Part shown: positions 14,267-21,201 of the stretch, piece by piece
Numbering within the stretch: position 1 is the stretch's first letter
Layout: the number at the start of each line of letters is the position of its first letter
From: Blastocatellia bacterium
GTDB lineage: Bacteria > Acidobacteriota > Blastocatellia > Chloracidobacteriales > JADJPF01
Direction: 5' to 3'
Length of the DNA stretch: 23,062 nt
Assembly (NCBI GenBank): GCA_016789295.1
Contig: JAEUQL010000006.1
Coordinates: 1 to 23,062 of the forward strand
The notes under the pieces: model-generated
Seen by the model: the letters and a program-made list of their open reading frames with translations, nothing else
Told to the model about the DNA's origin: nothing
Database searches by the model: none
Made by a program: the position numbers and the translations under genes

Positions 14267-16096
14267 TCAATCTATTTTAATAACAATTACTGAAACATTA
14301 TCTTCCCCGCCGCTTGCGTTTGCTGCTACTACCAGTTCCTTGGAAACATACCATGGATCTTGACTCTTCTTCATAATAGCCTCAATCTCTTCATCCATAA
14401 GCATTCCGTTCAGCCCGTCGCTGCACAGAAGAACTAAATCACCACGTCGCAGAATTCTGGATTCTAGTTGAACGTCAAGGTCTTCACGGCTACCTATCGA
14501 GCGATATATTATGTTTCTGTTGGGGTGAGAGCGTGCTTCCTCACGAGTCAACTCACCACGACGAACCATTCTTTCAACTAGAGAATGGTCTTCTGTAATC
14601 TGCTCTAAACCAGACTGGCTCAGTATATAACAACGGCTATCACCAACGTGTGCAACAGTAAGAGTGTTTCCAACCAGTAGTACTGCTGTCAAAGTAGCAC
14701 CTAGCCCTCTTGTAGTTGGGTGGTAGTGTGCATAGTCAAGAACTTCACTGTTTGCGTGCCTGACAGCATCCATTAAAAGCTGTGCAGGACGTATGTCTGT
14801 GCCAGTGTCGTTTGCTAGTAGAAGAGAGCCTGTCTGAGTTGGTTCAAAGACCTGACTTCCATGAGTTGATTTGAGAGAGGCAGAGATCAGTCTATCACTA
14901 ATCCATTCTGCAACTGCTCTTACTGAAATTCTTGAAGCTACTTCACCTGCAGCCTCTCCACCCATCCCATCAGAAACGGCATAAAGGCCAATGTGTGTCC
15001 CTATAGATTCAAACGACTGTCTTAGATCAAGCACAAGCAGGCTATCTTCATTAAGCTCTCTATAACGACCCAGATCAGTAGCATAGCCAGCTTGTACAGA
15101 AGCTGGAGTTGATAGTCCAGTTAAAGCAAACTTCATCTCACTAACAGAGTTGTATCTGTCATTAACTTCTAAAGTGAGAGCACGCATTATAATCCTTTCA
15201 AGTGCTGGCGAGACAACAGCTTTTGGATATATTTCAGGATACCAATCATAGGCTGTTATTATTTGGTCATTAACGGCACTGATCACCTCTCCAGTCAATA
15301 GCCAGTAAAGGATAGCTCCTATCGAGTATACATCCGACCTTCTTTCCAAAACCGACTTCTCATTGAGAAAGTAGAGTTCTGGTGCTGAAAATCCATCTGT
15401 CAGGTAGATGGGAGTGGCAGGATTGTATCTTCTGGCAGGTCGAACACGATCAAAGTGTATCAACTTGAGCCTTCCCTGCCCATCTATTATCAAGCCACTT
15501 GGCTCAAGTCCATTGTGTACAAGTTTCTGCCTGTGAAAATTATCTGCTATTTGGCATAACTGTATTCCTATCTGTCTAACTTCACTTTCTGACAGTTTTT
15601 CTACTTCAGAGAGCTTCCTCCCTTCTATTCTATCTAGCAAAAGGTATGCAAGCTCATCTTCAACAAAACAGTCTATGGCATGTAAAATGCCTGGAGAATT
15701 GAAGCGAGAGAGCAGCTCATACTCAGTCCTAAAAGGGTTAGGCGAAGAATCTTTTAGATAAGCTGTAGCAAACTCTTTTTCAAAACCTGTACCTGCAAGT
15801 GGATCTAGCATATATTTTGAACAGACTGCAAGGGTGTAGCAGTTTGAAAGGTCTGCAGAGTCACGCACATCATAGTACTGAATGGCACCTATCTGAGCAA
15901 CAAAGTCTTCGATCACATAACGACCACTTGCAAGCAGAGTAGCCTGCTCTACAGTATCTAAAATGTCTAGTTCTGTACTAGTAGAGACACTGGTGCCAAA
16001 AGTGAAATCTGCTCCATCCAGACTCAAATTACACCTTTGGCACTTTAGTATCCTGTCTTGATTGTTTTCAAAACCACACAGAGGACAGACTATCAT
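14267..16096 (-). CDS. Zinc ribbon-pseudokinase-PP2C phosphatase fusion
   Basis: The 609 residues fall into three parts. A zinc ribbon (C4, C7, C19, C22) comes first. A kinase-like domain (about 60-330) keeps the fold landmarks (helix-C E127 in EYELLSRF, SAPEL at 237-241, RRSDVYSIG with D255) but lacks every catalytic residue. The HRDLKPEN loop reads HNGLEPSG (194-201), so the Asp, Lys and Asn are Gly196, Glu198 and Gly201. DFG reads HFD (214-216), the glycine loop is absent, and the ATP lysine position appears to be Cys92. A complete PP2C domain (about 335-609) follows, with RELNED (346-351), SDGMGG (375-380), VGDSR, LCSDGL and GGEDN, so it is expected to be an active Mn/Mg phosphatase. It lies 64 nt downstream of the secreted TPR gene, in the same direction. 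Confidence 0.9.
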   Translation of the reverse strand: MIVCPLCGFENNQDRILKCQRCNLSLDGADFTFGTSVSTSTELDILDTVEQATLLASGRYVIEDFVAQIGAIQYYDVRDSADLSNCYTLAVCSKYMLDPLAGTGFEKEFATAYLKDSSPNPFRTEYELLSRFNSPGILHAIDCFVEDELAYLLLDRIEGRKLSEVEKLSESEVRQIGIQLCQIADNFHRQKLVHNGLEPSGLIIDGQGRLKLIHFDRVRPARRYNPATPIYLTDGFSAPELYFLNEKSVLERRSDVYSIGAILYWLLTGEVISAVNDQIITAYDWYPEIYPKAVVSPALERIIMRALTLEVNDRYNSVSEMKFALTGLSTPASVQAGYATDLGRYRELNEDSLLVLDLRQSFESIGTHIGLYAVSDGMGGEAAGEVASRISVRAVAEWISDRLISASLKSTHGSQVFEPTQTGSLLLANDTGTDIRPAQLLMDAVRHANSEVLDYAHYHPTTRGLGATLTAVLLVGNTLTVAHVGDSRCYILSQSGLEQITEDHSLVERMVRRGELTREEARSHPNRNIIYRSIGSREDLDVQLESRILRRGDLVLLCSDGLNGMLMDEEIEAIMKKSQDPWYVSKELVVAANASGGEDNVSVIVIKID

Positions 16097-16160
16097 CTAC
16101 ATAAACCAGCTCTACAGATTCGATACCACAATAATCTGCTAGGTTTTACTCTTAAAACAT

Positions 16161-17648
16161 TTATGATGTAACAATTATAACTCTTAGGTTTTCTAAAGTC
16201 TCTCTAGCTTCCCTATCGCCTGATAACTCTACTGCTCGCTCGAACTCTGTAATAGCACCCTCTATATCTCCAACAGTAATGTAGGCGATGCCCATGCAGT
16301 AAGCCAAGTCTGCATTTTCCTTCATTTCGTCGTCTGCCTCTTCATACTTGCTCAAGAGAGATTTTAAGCTTTTCAATGTGTTTTCCGTTTTTCCTGCCTT
16401 TTCTTCACCACTTGACAGGCTTTTCAGGTTTCCAGGAATATCGGATCTTTCAAGCTCATTTCCTATTAAAAAAAGACCTTCATCAAACAGAGTAGATGTT
16501 ATGTTTTGAAGAGTCCTCAAAGACATATCGTAAGTCTCTAATGCTTTTCTGTAATGGTGATAAGCTTTTGTCTTATTGCCTTGTTTGGTGAGTGCTATTG
16601 CAAGGTTTTCGTGAGCAAGTGGATAATGCCCTTCTGCTTCTTTACCTGCCCCTTCTCTGTATTTGAGAGCTACTTCATAGAACTCGACTGCTTTTGTAAG
16701 ACTATTACGCTCCTCTCCACTTACTAAATAGACATTTCCAAGATTTAAGTAGGCTTCTGCAAAGTCGCTCTTCTGCTTTATTGCAGTATCGTAGCCCTTT
16801 ATTGTCTGCTGTTTTGTAGCTATACCTTGATAACCATACCTTCTTGCTAGATTGTAGTGAGCAAGGGCATAATTGCCACCACGCTTCTCTATTGCAAGCT
16901 TAAAATATGTTATTGATTGCTCTGCTTCTCCCATAGCTTCATAGATCAAACCTATGTTGTTGTATGCTTCTGCATAGTCTTTACGTTGCGAAACTGCCAA
17001 TTTGTAATTTTCTAAGGCTTTAGGAAGATTTTTTTGGTGCGCATATGCCATACCCAGGTTGAAATAGGCTTCCGAAAAGCTAGATTTTTTTACTGCAACA
17101 GCCTTCTCATAAAAAGATATAGCACGTTCTACTTTGCCTATCCGGTAGAAAGCAACCCCCAGATCAAGTAGGTCTTCTGGATCTTTTAAGGAAGTAGCCG
17201 CTACCTCCTCAAGCTTCTGCTCTCCTCTCTCTATGTCTCCATTGCTTATCAAACTAGCACCCCAACCTATCTTTGCAGAAGCCAAAGTAGGCTGCTTCAG
17301 AACTGCCTTTTCATAAAGTTGTGCAGCCTTATCATAGTTCTCTTTCTCAAAAAACTTCTCTGCATCAAGAACTAGCCGCTCTACTTCTGTCAATGCCGGC
17401 TTAGAAACCTTCCTTGAAAACTGTGCGGTGGCTTCACCTACTTGCTGAATACCTATTCTTTGATTCATCTCTGCAGATCCGTAGCGCAAAGTCTTTCTCG
17501 TAGTGGGAGGTACGTACCGGAGAGTGAACCCAGTTCGCGAAACATTTTCGCCTTTATTTTGTTGCGCTTCAACCAAAGATGCAGGTATTATACTCATCCA
17601 AGTCAGAGTAAGAAGAACTACAACTACTCGACAAAAGCTCTTTGACAT
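16161..17648 (-). CDS. Secreted TPR repeat protein
   Basis: The 495-residue protein has a signal peptide (MSKSFCRVVVVLLTLTWM, cleavage near VEAQQ at about 27-30), then a short linker and tandem TPRs from about residue 90 to 380. Repeats such as YDKAAQLYEKAVLKQPTLASA, SEAYFNLGMAYAHQKN and AEAYNNIGLIYEAMGE keep the TPR consensus small and aromatic residues. A charged, Lys/Glu-rich break (about 395-440) precedes a last TPR (ITEFERAVELSG). There is no lipobox Cys or anchor, so it is probably periplasmic. TPR proteins act as protein-binding scaffolds; the partner is unknown. The ATG at 17648 has GGAGG about 10 nt upstream. Placement before the pseudokinase-PP2C gene and divergent from two membrane kinases suggests it could be an extracytoplasmic partner of this signalling system (inference). 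Confidence 0.82.
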   Translation of the reverse strand: MSKSFCRVVVVLLTLTWMSIIPASLVEAQQNKGENVSRTGFTLRYVPPTTRKTLRYGSAEMNQRIGIQQVGEATAQFSRKVSKPALTEVERLVLDAEKFFEKENYDKAAQLYEKAVLKQPTLASAKIGWGASLISNGDIERGEQKLEEVAATSLKDPEDLLDLGVAFYRIGKVERAISFYEKAVAVKKSSFSEAYFNLGMAYAHQKNLPKALENYKLAVSQRKDYAEAYNNIGLIYEAMGEAEQSITYFKLAIEKRGGNYALAHYNLARRYGYQGIATKQQTIKGYDTAIKQKSDFAEAYLNLGNVYLVSGEERNSLTKAVEFYEVALKYREGAGKEAEGHYPLAHENLAIALTKQGNKTKAYHHYRKALETYDMSLRTLQNITSTLFDEGLFLIGNELERSDIPGNLKSLSSGEEKAGKTENTLKSLKSLLSKYEEADDEMKENADLAYCMGIAYITVGDIEGAITEFERAVELSGDREARETLENLRVIIVTS

Positions 17649-18038
17649 AAGAAAACTTCCTCCGAAGATAAAGCCTCAATCTGTTTCAGATTCTATCAAA
17701 CATAACCAACAGAAGGCTAAATTGATTTTGGCTTGAAAACAAGTGCTAAAGTTTCTTAATAATTCTTTATTTATATATTAAAGCTACAGCACGTTCTATT
17801 GACTACAAACTTTTAAGCTTGTAAGTGCATTGGCAAATAGATTTAACTGGATAAATTGACAGTACGGAAATTTAGCCATATACTAACCGACGTAAATTTT
17901 ATTAATCTTAAAATTCGTGCTGTTTTGCTCGTTCTACCAAAGTTACACTGCTGTGGTGAAAAATTCTATGAAACCTTATTCAATAACTCTACTACAGCTT
18001 TTTAGTCTTCCAAAACTTTTTCAGAAAATGGTGATAAG
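17649..18038. other. Divergent intergenic regulatory region
   Basis: The 390 bp between the divergent TPR gene and the kinase-FGE gene are strongly AT-rich (for example 17757-17782). A near-consensus plus-strand promoter is at 17856-17884; on the minus strand only weak -10 candidates are visible. No open frame looks coding. The plus-strand leader of about 148 nt is long enough for regulation, but no known riboswitch was recognised. Confidence 0.6.
17856..17884 (+). promoter_or_regulatory. Near-consensus sigma-70 promoter for the kinase pair
   Basis: A perfect TTGACA -35 box (17856-17861), a 17-nt spacer and a TATACT -10 box (17879-17884, 5/6) are present. The start would be near 17891, giving a leader of about 148 nt before the ATG at 18039. 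This is the strongest promoter match in the window. Confidence 0.75.
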
Positions 18039-19670
18039 ATGAGTCAGGTACCAGTTATCGAGCCTGATGCTGGAACGATAATAGACGGTAAATATCGTGT
18101 TGAGTCTGTTTTGGGTGAGGGTGGAATGGGAAAAGTCTTCCGTGTCACCCATATTCAACTTGAAAAGACTTTTGCACTGAAGTTGATGCACTTTGATCCC
18201 CATGATAACGATCCAAACAAGCTTGTCCGCTTCAAACGCGAAGCAGAAACCCTTGCAAAGATCAATAGTCATCCCAACATAGTGATGGTTACGGACTTTG
18301 GCATCACGTCTACTACGAACCTTCCTTACATAGTCATGGAGTATGTAGAAGGGCAGACACTTCGTGCCCTGCTTAATCAAGCAGGGACGTTATCAGAAAG
18401 TCAGGCAATAAAGATAGCAAAGCAGGTAGCGGCGGGGCTTCATGAAGCACACTCCAGTGGCATCGTCCATAGAGACCTAAAGCCAGAAAATATTATTATC
18501 CAACAGTTTTCAGACGGTGAGATTGCAGCACGTGTTGTAGACTTTGGAATTGCCAAACTGATGAGAAAGCAAGACGAAGCTTCTGCAGAAGAGGCTGTGA
18601 CAGGCAGCGATCTTGCTGGAACACTTCGCTACATCGCTCCTGAACAGTTCTTTGGACTTCCAATAGATGCAAGAACCGACATCTTTAACATCTGCTTGAT
18701 CCTTTATGAGATGTTGACTGGCGTAGTTCCTCCAGTAATGATGGGCAAGTTCAAAACTGTTGCTGAAATGCGCCCAGGAGCAACTCCAAAACTGAGTGAG
18801 ATAGTAGCAAGGGGTCTTAGCCAGTCCCCAGATCAACGTCCACCAACAGCAGCAGAACTGAGACGCGATCTTGAAGAGATCGCAAAAGATGCCGAAGCCG
18901 AAGACATAAGGCTACAAATAGAAGCCGATAACAAACTTGTTTCCAACATAGCCGGTATGGCTTCTATAGAATCGTCTAGAAGATCAAGTGGAGTGCTGAT
19001 CTTTATCTCTTCTCTGGTCTTTCTGCTCGGTGTTGGGTTGGCAGCTTGGTACTTCTATCCCAAACCCGTAGATCCTACAAAAGACGTAATTCCTGAATCG
19101 GCATTACCACCTCTTGTTAGTGTAAAAGGAGAAAAGACCAAGATAGGTAGCAACACAGGCGATCCCCTCTCTAGGCCAGAACACGAGGTATCTATAGAAC
19201 CGTTTGAAGTTTCAAGGTTTCTTATTACAAACCGACAGTATGCCGAATTCGTAAAGAGGACTAAACACCGTCCTCCTAGTTCTTGGAACGGAGCAGAACC
19301 GCCTGCAGACATTTTGGAAAAACCTGTAGTCAATGTTAGTTTGAGAGACGCCAAAGACTACTGCTTATGGCTTACTCAGGGAACTTCCAGAAACTACAGG
19401 CTACCCAAAGAAGAAGAATGGGAGTTTTTGGCTCGTAATGCTGCCAGATTCGGAGTAAATGAACTCGATGGCAGATATTATGAATGGACAGAAAGTGAAC
19501 TTGCTCTATACCCTGGTTCTTCCGCAGATCGTCCCAGTTCTGAAGAAGGAAAACTGTTTGTAATTCGTGGTAGAGCTGAAGAAAAGACTAATAGCTATAT
19601 TACCTTTAGGGTTTTCAATCTTGAAAAGGTAGATAATGAAGAGTTAGGTTTCCGGGTAATTGTAAAGTAG
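18039..19670 (+). CDS. Membrane Ser/Thr kinase with extracytoplasmic FGE/SUMF1-like domain
   Basis: The 543 residues comprise a Hanks-type kinase (about 18-285), a short linker, one transmembrane helix (about 317-338) and an outside domain (about 358-543). Kinase residues are intact: loop LGEGGMGKVF (25-34), K48, E68, HRDLKPEN (D146, N151), DFG (D168-G170) and APEQ. The outside domain resembles the formylglycine-generating-enzyme/SUMF1 fold: PEHEVSIEPFEVSRFLITNRQYAEFV (in part), PVVNVSLRDAKDYCLWL, YRLPKEEEWEFLAR, YYEWTES and a final GFRVIV. It is short for this family and lacks the C-terminal active-site cysteines (GFRV instead of GFRC), so it is probably a binding or sensory domain rather than an oxidase. 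The gene ends in tandem TAG TAG codons, 34 nt before the next kinase gene. Confidence 0.9.
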   Translation: MSQVPVIEPDAGTIIDGKYRVESVLGEGGMGKVFRVTHIQLEKTFALKLMHFDPHDNDPNKLVRFKREAETLAKINSHPNIVMVTDFGITSTTNLPYIVMEYVEGQTLRALLNQAGTLSESQAIKIAKQVAAGLHEAHSSGIVHRDLKPENIIIQQFSDGEIAARVVDFGIAKLMRKQDEASAEEAVTGSDLAGTLRYIAPEQFFGLPIDARTDIFNICLILYEMLTGVVPPVMMGKFKTVAEMRPGATPKLSEIVARGLSQSPDQRPPTAAELRRDLEEIAKDAEAEDIRLQIEADNKLVSNIAGMASIESSRRSSGVLIFISSLVFLLGVGLAAWYFYPKPVDPTKDVIPESALPPLVSVKGEKTKIGSNTGDPLSRPEHEVSIEPFEVSRFLITNRQYAEFVKRTKHRPPSSWNGAEPPADILEKPVVNVSLRDAKDYCLWLTQGTSRNYRLPKEEEWEFLARNAARFGVNELDGRYYEWTESELALYPGSSADRPSSEEGKLFVIRGRAEEKTNSYITFRVFNLEKVDNEELGFRVIVK

Positions 19671-19704
19671 TAGCAAACTGATAAGGGATAAAGAAGCACT
19701 TCTT

Positions 19705-20868
19705 ATGGATAACAAATCAGGTGCCAATGAATACTTTGATAGTTTGGTGGGAAAAGAGATAAACAATACCTACAAGATAAACAGAAAAATAGGTGTTGGG
19801 GGCATGGGCGCAGTCTTTGAGGCTACAAATACCAGAGACAATGGTCGCGTAGCTGTCAAAGTCATCTCTCCACACTTGGCTTCCAATAGCAGGTTTGTCA
19901 AAAGGTTTCAACGTGAAGCCAAAGTAGGTTGGGTTCTTTCACACCCAAACATTATCAAGGTACACGAATTTGGAGAAACAGAAGACAAACTTCTCTTTAT
20001 GGCTATGGAGTTTGTTGAAGGTGAGACATTAAAAGCAGTCCTTGCTAAGTCGCCATCTATGCCTTTTGAAAGGTGTATGGAACTTCTTAGACCTTTGTGT
20101 GAAGCTTTAGAAGCTGCCCACAAAAGAAAGATCCTTCATCGAGACCTTAAGCCTGAAAATATCCTCATAACAAAGGATGCCAATGGAAGAGAGACTGTTA
20201 AACTTGCTGACTTTGGTCTTGTAAAATTGATGCAGCCAGATAGTGAAATAACAAAGGGTTCTAACCTAACGGAAGTTGGAGAGGTCTTTGGAACACCACA
20301 CTACATGGCACCTGAACAAGTACTAGGACAACCAGTAACAGCATCAGCAGACATCTACAGTTTGGGCGTTATGGCTTATCAGATGATAACAGGTAAACTT
20401 CCTGTAGAGGGTTCTGAAGTACGCCAACTTCTGATCGCCAAAGTTAGCCATGACCCCGTTCCACCATCTCAAAAGGTTCCTTCTGTACCTAAAGGCTTTG
20501 ACCCGATCTTTAAGAAAGTTCTAGCCAGACATTCTGATGAAAGATATCAGAAAGTTAGCGATTTCTTTCGAGATCTACAGCAGACCATCATCCGTCTGTC
20601 TGAAGCTGGAGAACTGAAGATTAGCGAAGAAGCTCTTGAGATAGTGAGCAAAGAGTACGTAGAACCTACTCCATCGTCTGGGTCTGTTTCAAAACCTTCT
20701 TTGACTGGAATCACATCTACCTCACTAGGTTCAGCAACATCACCTACACTAGCTTCGATAAATGAACAACCAGTAAATAATAAAACTGGTAATCACAATA
20801 CCTTAATTTTGGCTGCTATATTTGGTGTGATAATAGTAGTTATTGTAGCTATCTACTTATTTGCATAA
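19705..20868 (+). CDS. Tail-anchored Ser/Thr protein kinase
   Basis: The 387-residue kinase has an N-terminal catalytic domain (about 22-290): IGVGGMGAVF (29-38), K52, E71, HRDLKPEN (D147, N152), DFG (D169-G171) and APEQ, all as in active Hanks-type enzymes. A Ser/Thr/Pro-rich linker (about 315-360) could itself be phosphorylated. The protein ends in a single transmembrane helix (about 364-386, AAIFGVIIVVIVAIYLFA) with no outside domain, so it is tail-anchored with the kinase in the cytoplasm. The ATG at 19705 follows the preceding kinase gene by 34 nt and its ribosome binding site is weak, which fits translation from the same message. A strong terminator follows directly at 20881. Confidence 0.92.
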   Translation: MDNKSGANEYFDSLVGKEINNTYKINRKIGVGGMGAVFEATNTRDNGRVAVKVISPHLASNSRFVKRFQREAKVGWVLSHPNIIKVHEFGETEDKLLFMAMEFVEGETLKAVLAKSPSMPFERCMELLRPLCEALEAAHKRKILHRDLKPENILITKDANGRETVKLADFGLVKLMQPDSEITKGSNLTEVGEVFGTPHYMAPEQVLGQPVTASADIYSLGVMAYQMITGKLPVEGSEVRQLLIAKVSHDPVPPSQKVPSVPKGFDPIFKKVLARHSDERYQKVSDFFRDLQQTIIRLSEAGELKISEEALEIVSKEYVEPTPSSGSVSKPSLTGITSTSLGSATSPTLASINEQPVNNKTGNHNTLILAAIFGVIIVVIVAIYLFA

Positions 20869-20880
20869 AAACCCCACAAG

Positions 20881-20907
20881 GAAAAGAGGAGTCTGACTCC
20901 TCTTTTC
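20881..20907 (+). terminator. Intrinsic terminator of the kinase operon
   Basis: GAAAAGAGGAG (20881-20891), a TCTGA loop and CTCCTCTTTTC (20897-20907) form a perfect 11-bp stem whose 3' arm is T-rich (TCTTTTCTTC). It sits 13 bp after the kinase stop codon. Confidence 0.85.
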
Positions 20908-20941
20908 TTCCCAAAACATCTTTCCTATGGAGACCTTTCCA

Positions 20942-21157
20942 ATGTGGCCTGATGGTATACAGATATTTATCGGTGTTGAACAGAGTCAAGGGGATGGTTA
21001 CGAGCCTATAGGCTCTTTCATTACTGGAACGGCTGACTATTATGCTGCTCGTGAAAGAGCTAAAGAGAAAGCTTATGAGCTTTTGGATGAGTTTCCAGAT
21101 GAAGGTGAGTGGTATGCTTTTGTCTCTGATGAGTTTGGTAATCGAGAGATTCTTTAA
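20942..21157 (+). CDS. Small acidic protein of unknown function
   Basis: The preferred start is the ATG at 20942, with GGAG (20929-20932) 9 nt upstream, giving 71 residues. An ATG at 20927 in the same frame would place that ribosome binding site inside the gene (76 residues). The product is acidic and soluble, with a likely beta-alpha-beta pattern: GIQIFIGVEQ, YEPIGSFITG, a helix AARERAKEKAYELLDEF, then GEWYAFVSDEFGNREIL. It has no Cys, signal peptide or membrane segment, and I recognise no family. It lies between two terminators, after the kinase operon and convergent with boxB, so it is probably expressed on its own. The ribosome binding site, compositional coherence and regular secondary structure support a real gene. 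Confidence 0.6.
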   Translation: MWPDGIQIFIGVEQSQGDGYEPIGSFITGTADYYAARERAKEKAYELLDEFPDEGEWYAFVSDEFGNREIL

Positions 21158-21186
21158 AAAAAGGAGAAAGGACATTGCCTTTCCCC
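21156..21186 (-). terminator. Intrinsic terminator of the box operon
   Basis: On the minus strand GGGGAAAGG (21186-21178), a 6-nt loop and CCTTTCTCC (21171-21163) form a 9-bp stem with one mismatch, followed by seven T residues. It lies about 16 bp beyond the boxB stop and overlaps the end of the small plus-strand gene. Confidence 0.85.
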
Positions 21187-21201
21187 TAGCTTATAAACGG
21201 A

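Noticed and set aside
7627..20868. Signalling island as the regulatory arm of a type VI secretion system
   Set aside because: None of the sheath, tube, baseplate or membrane-complex genes occur; kinase, phosphatase and FHA genes alone do not support it.
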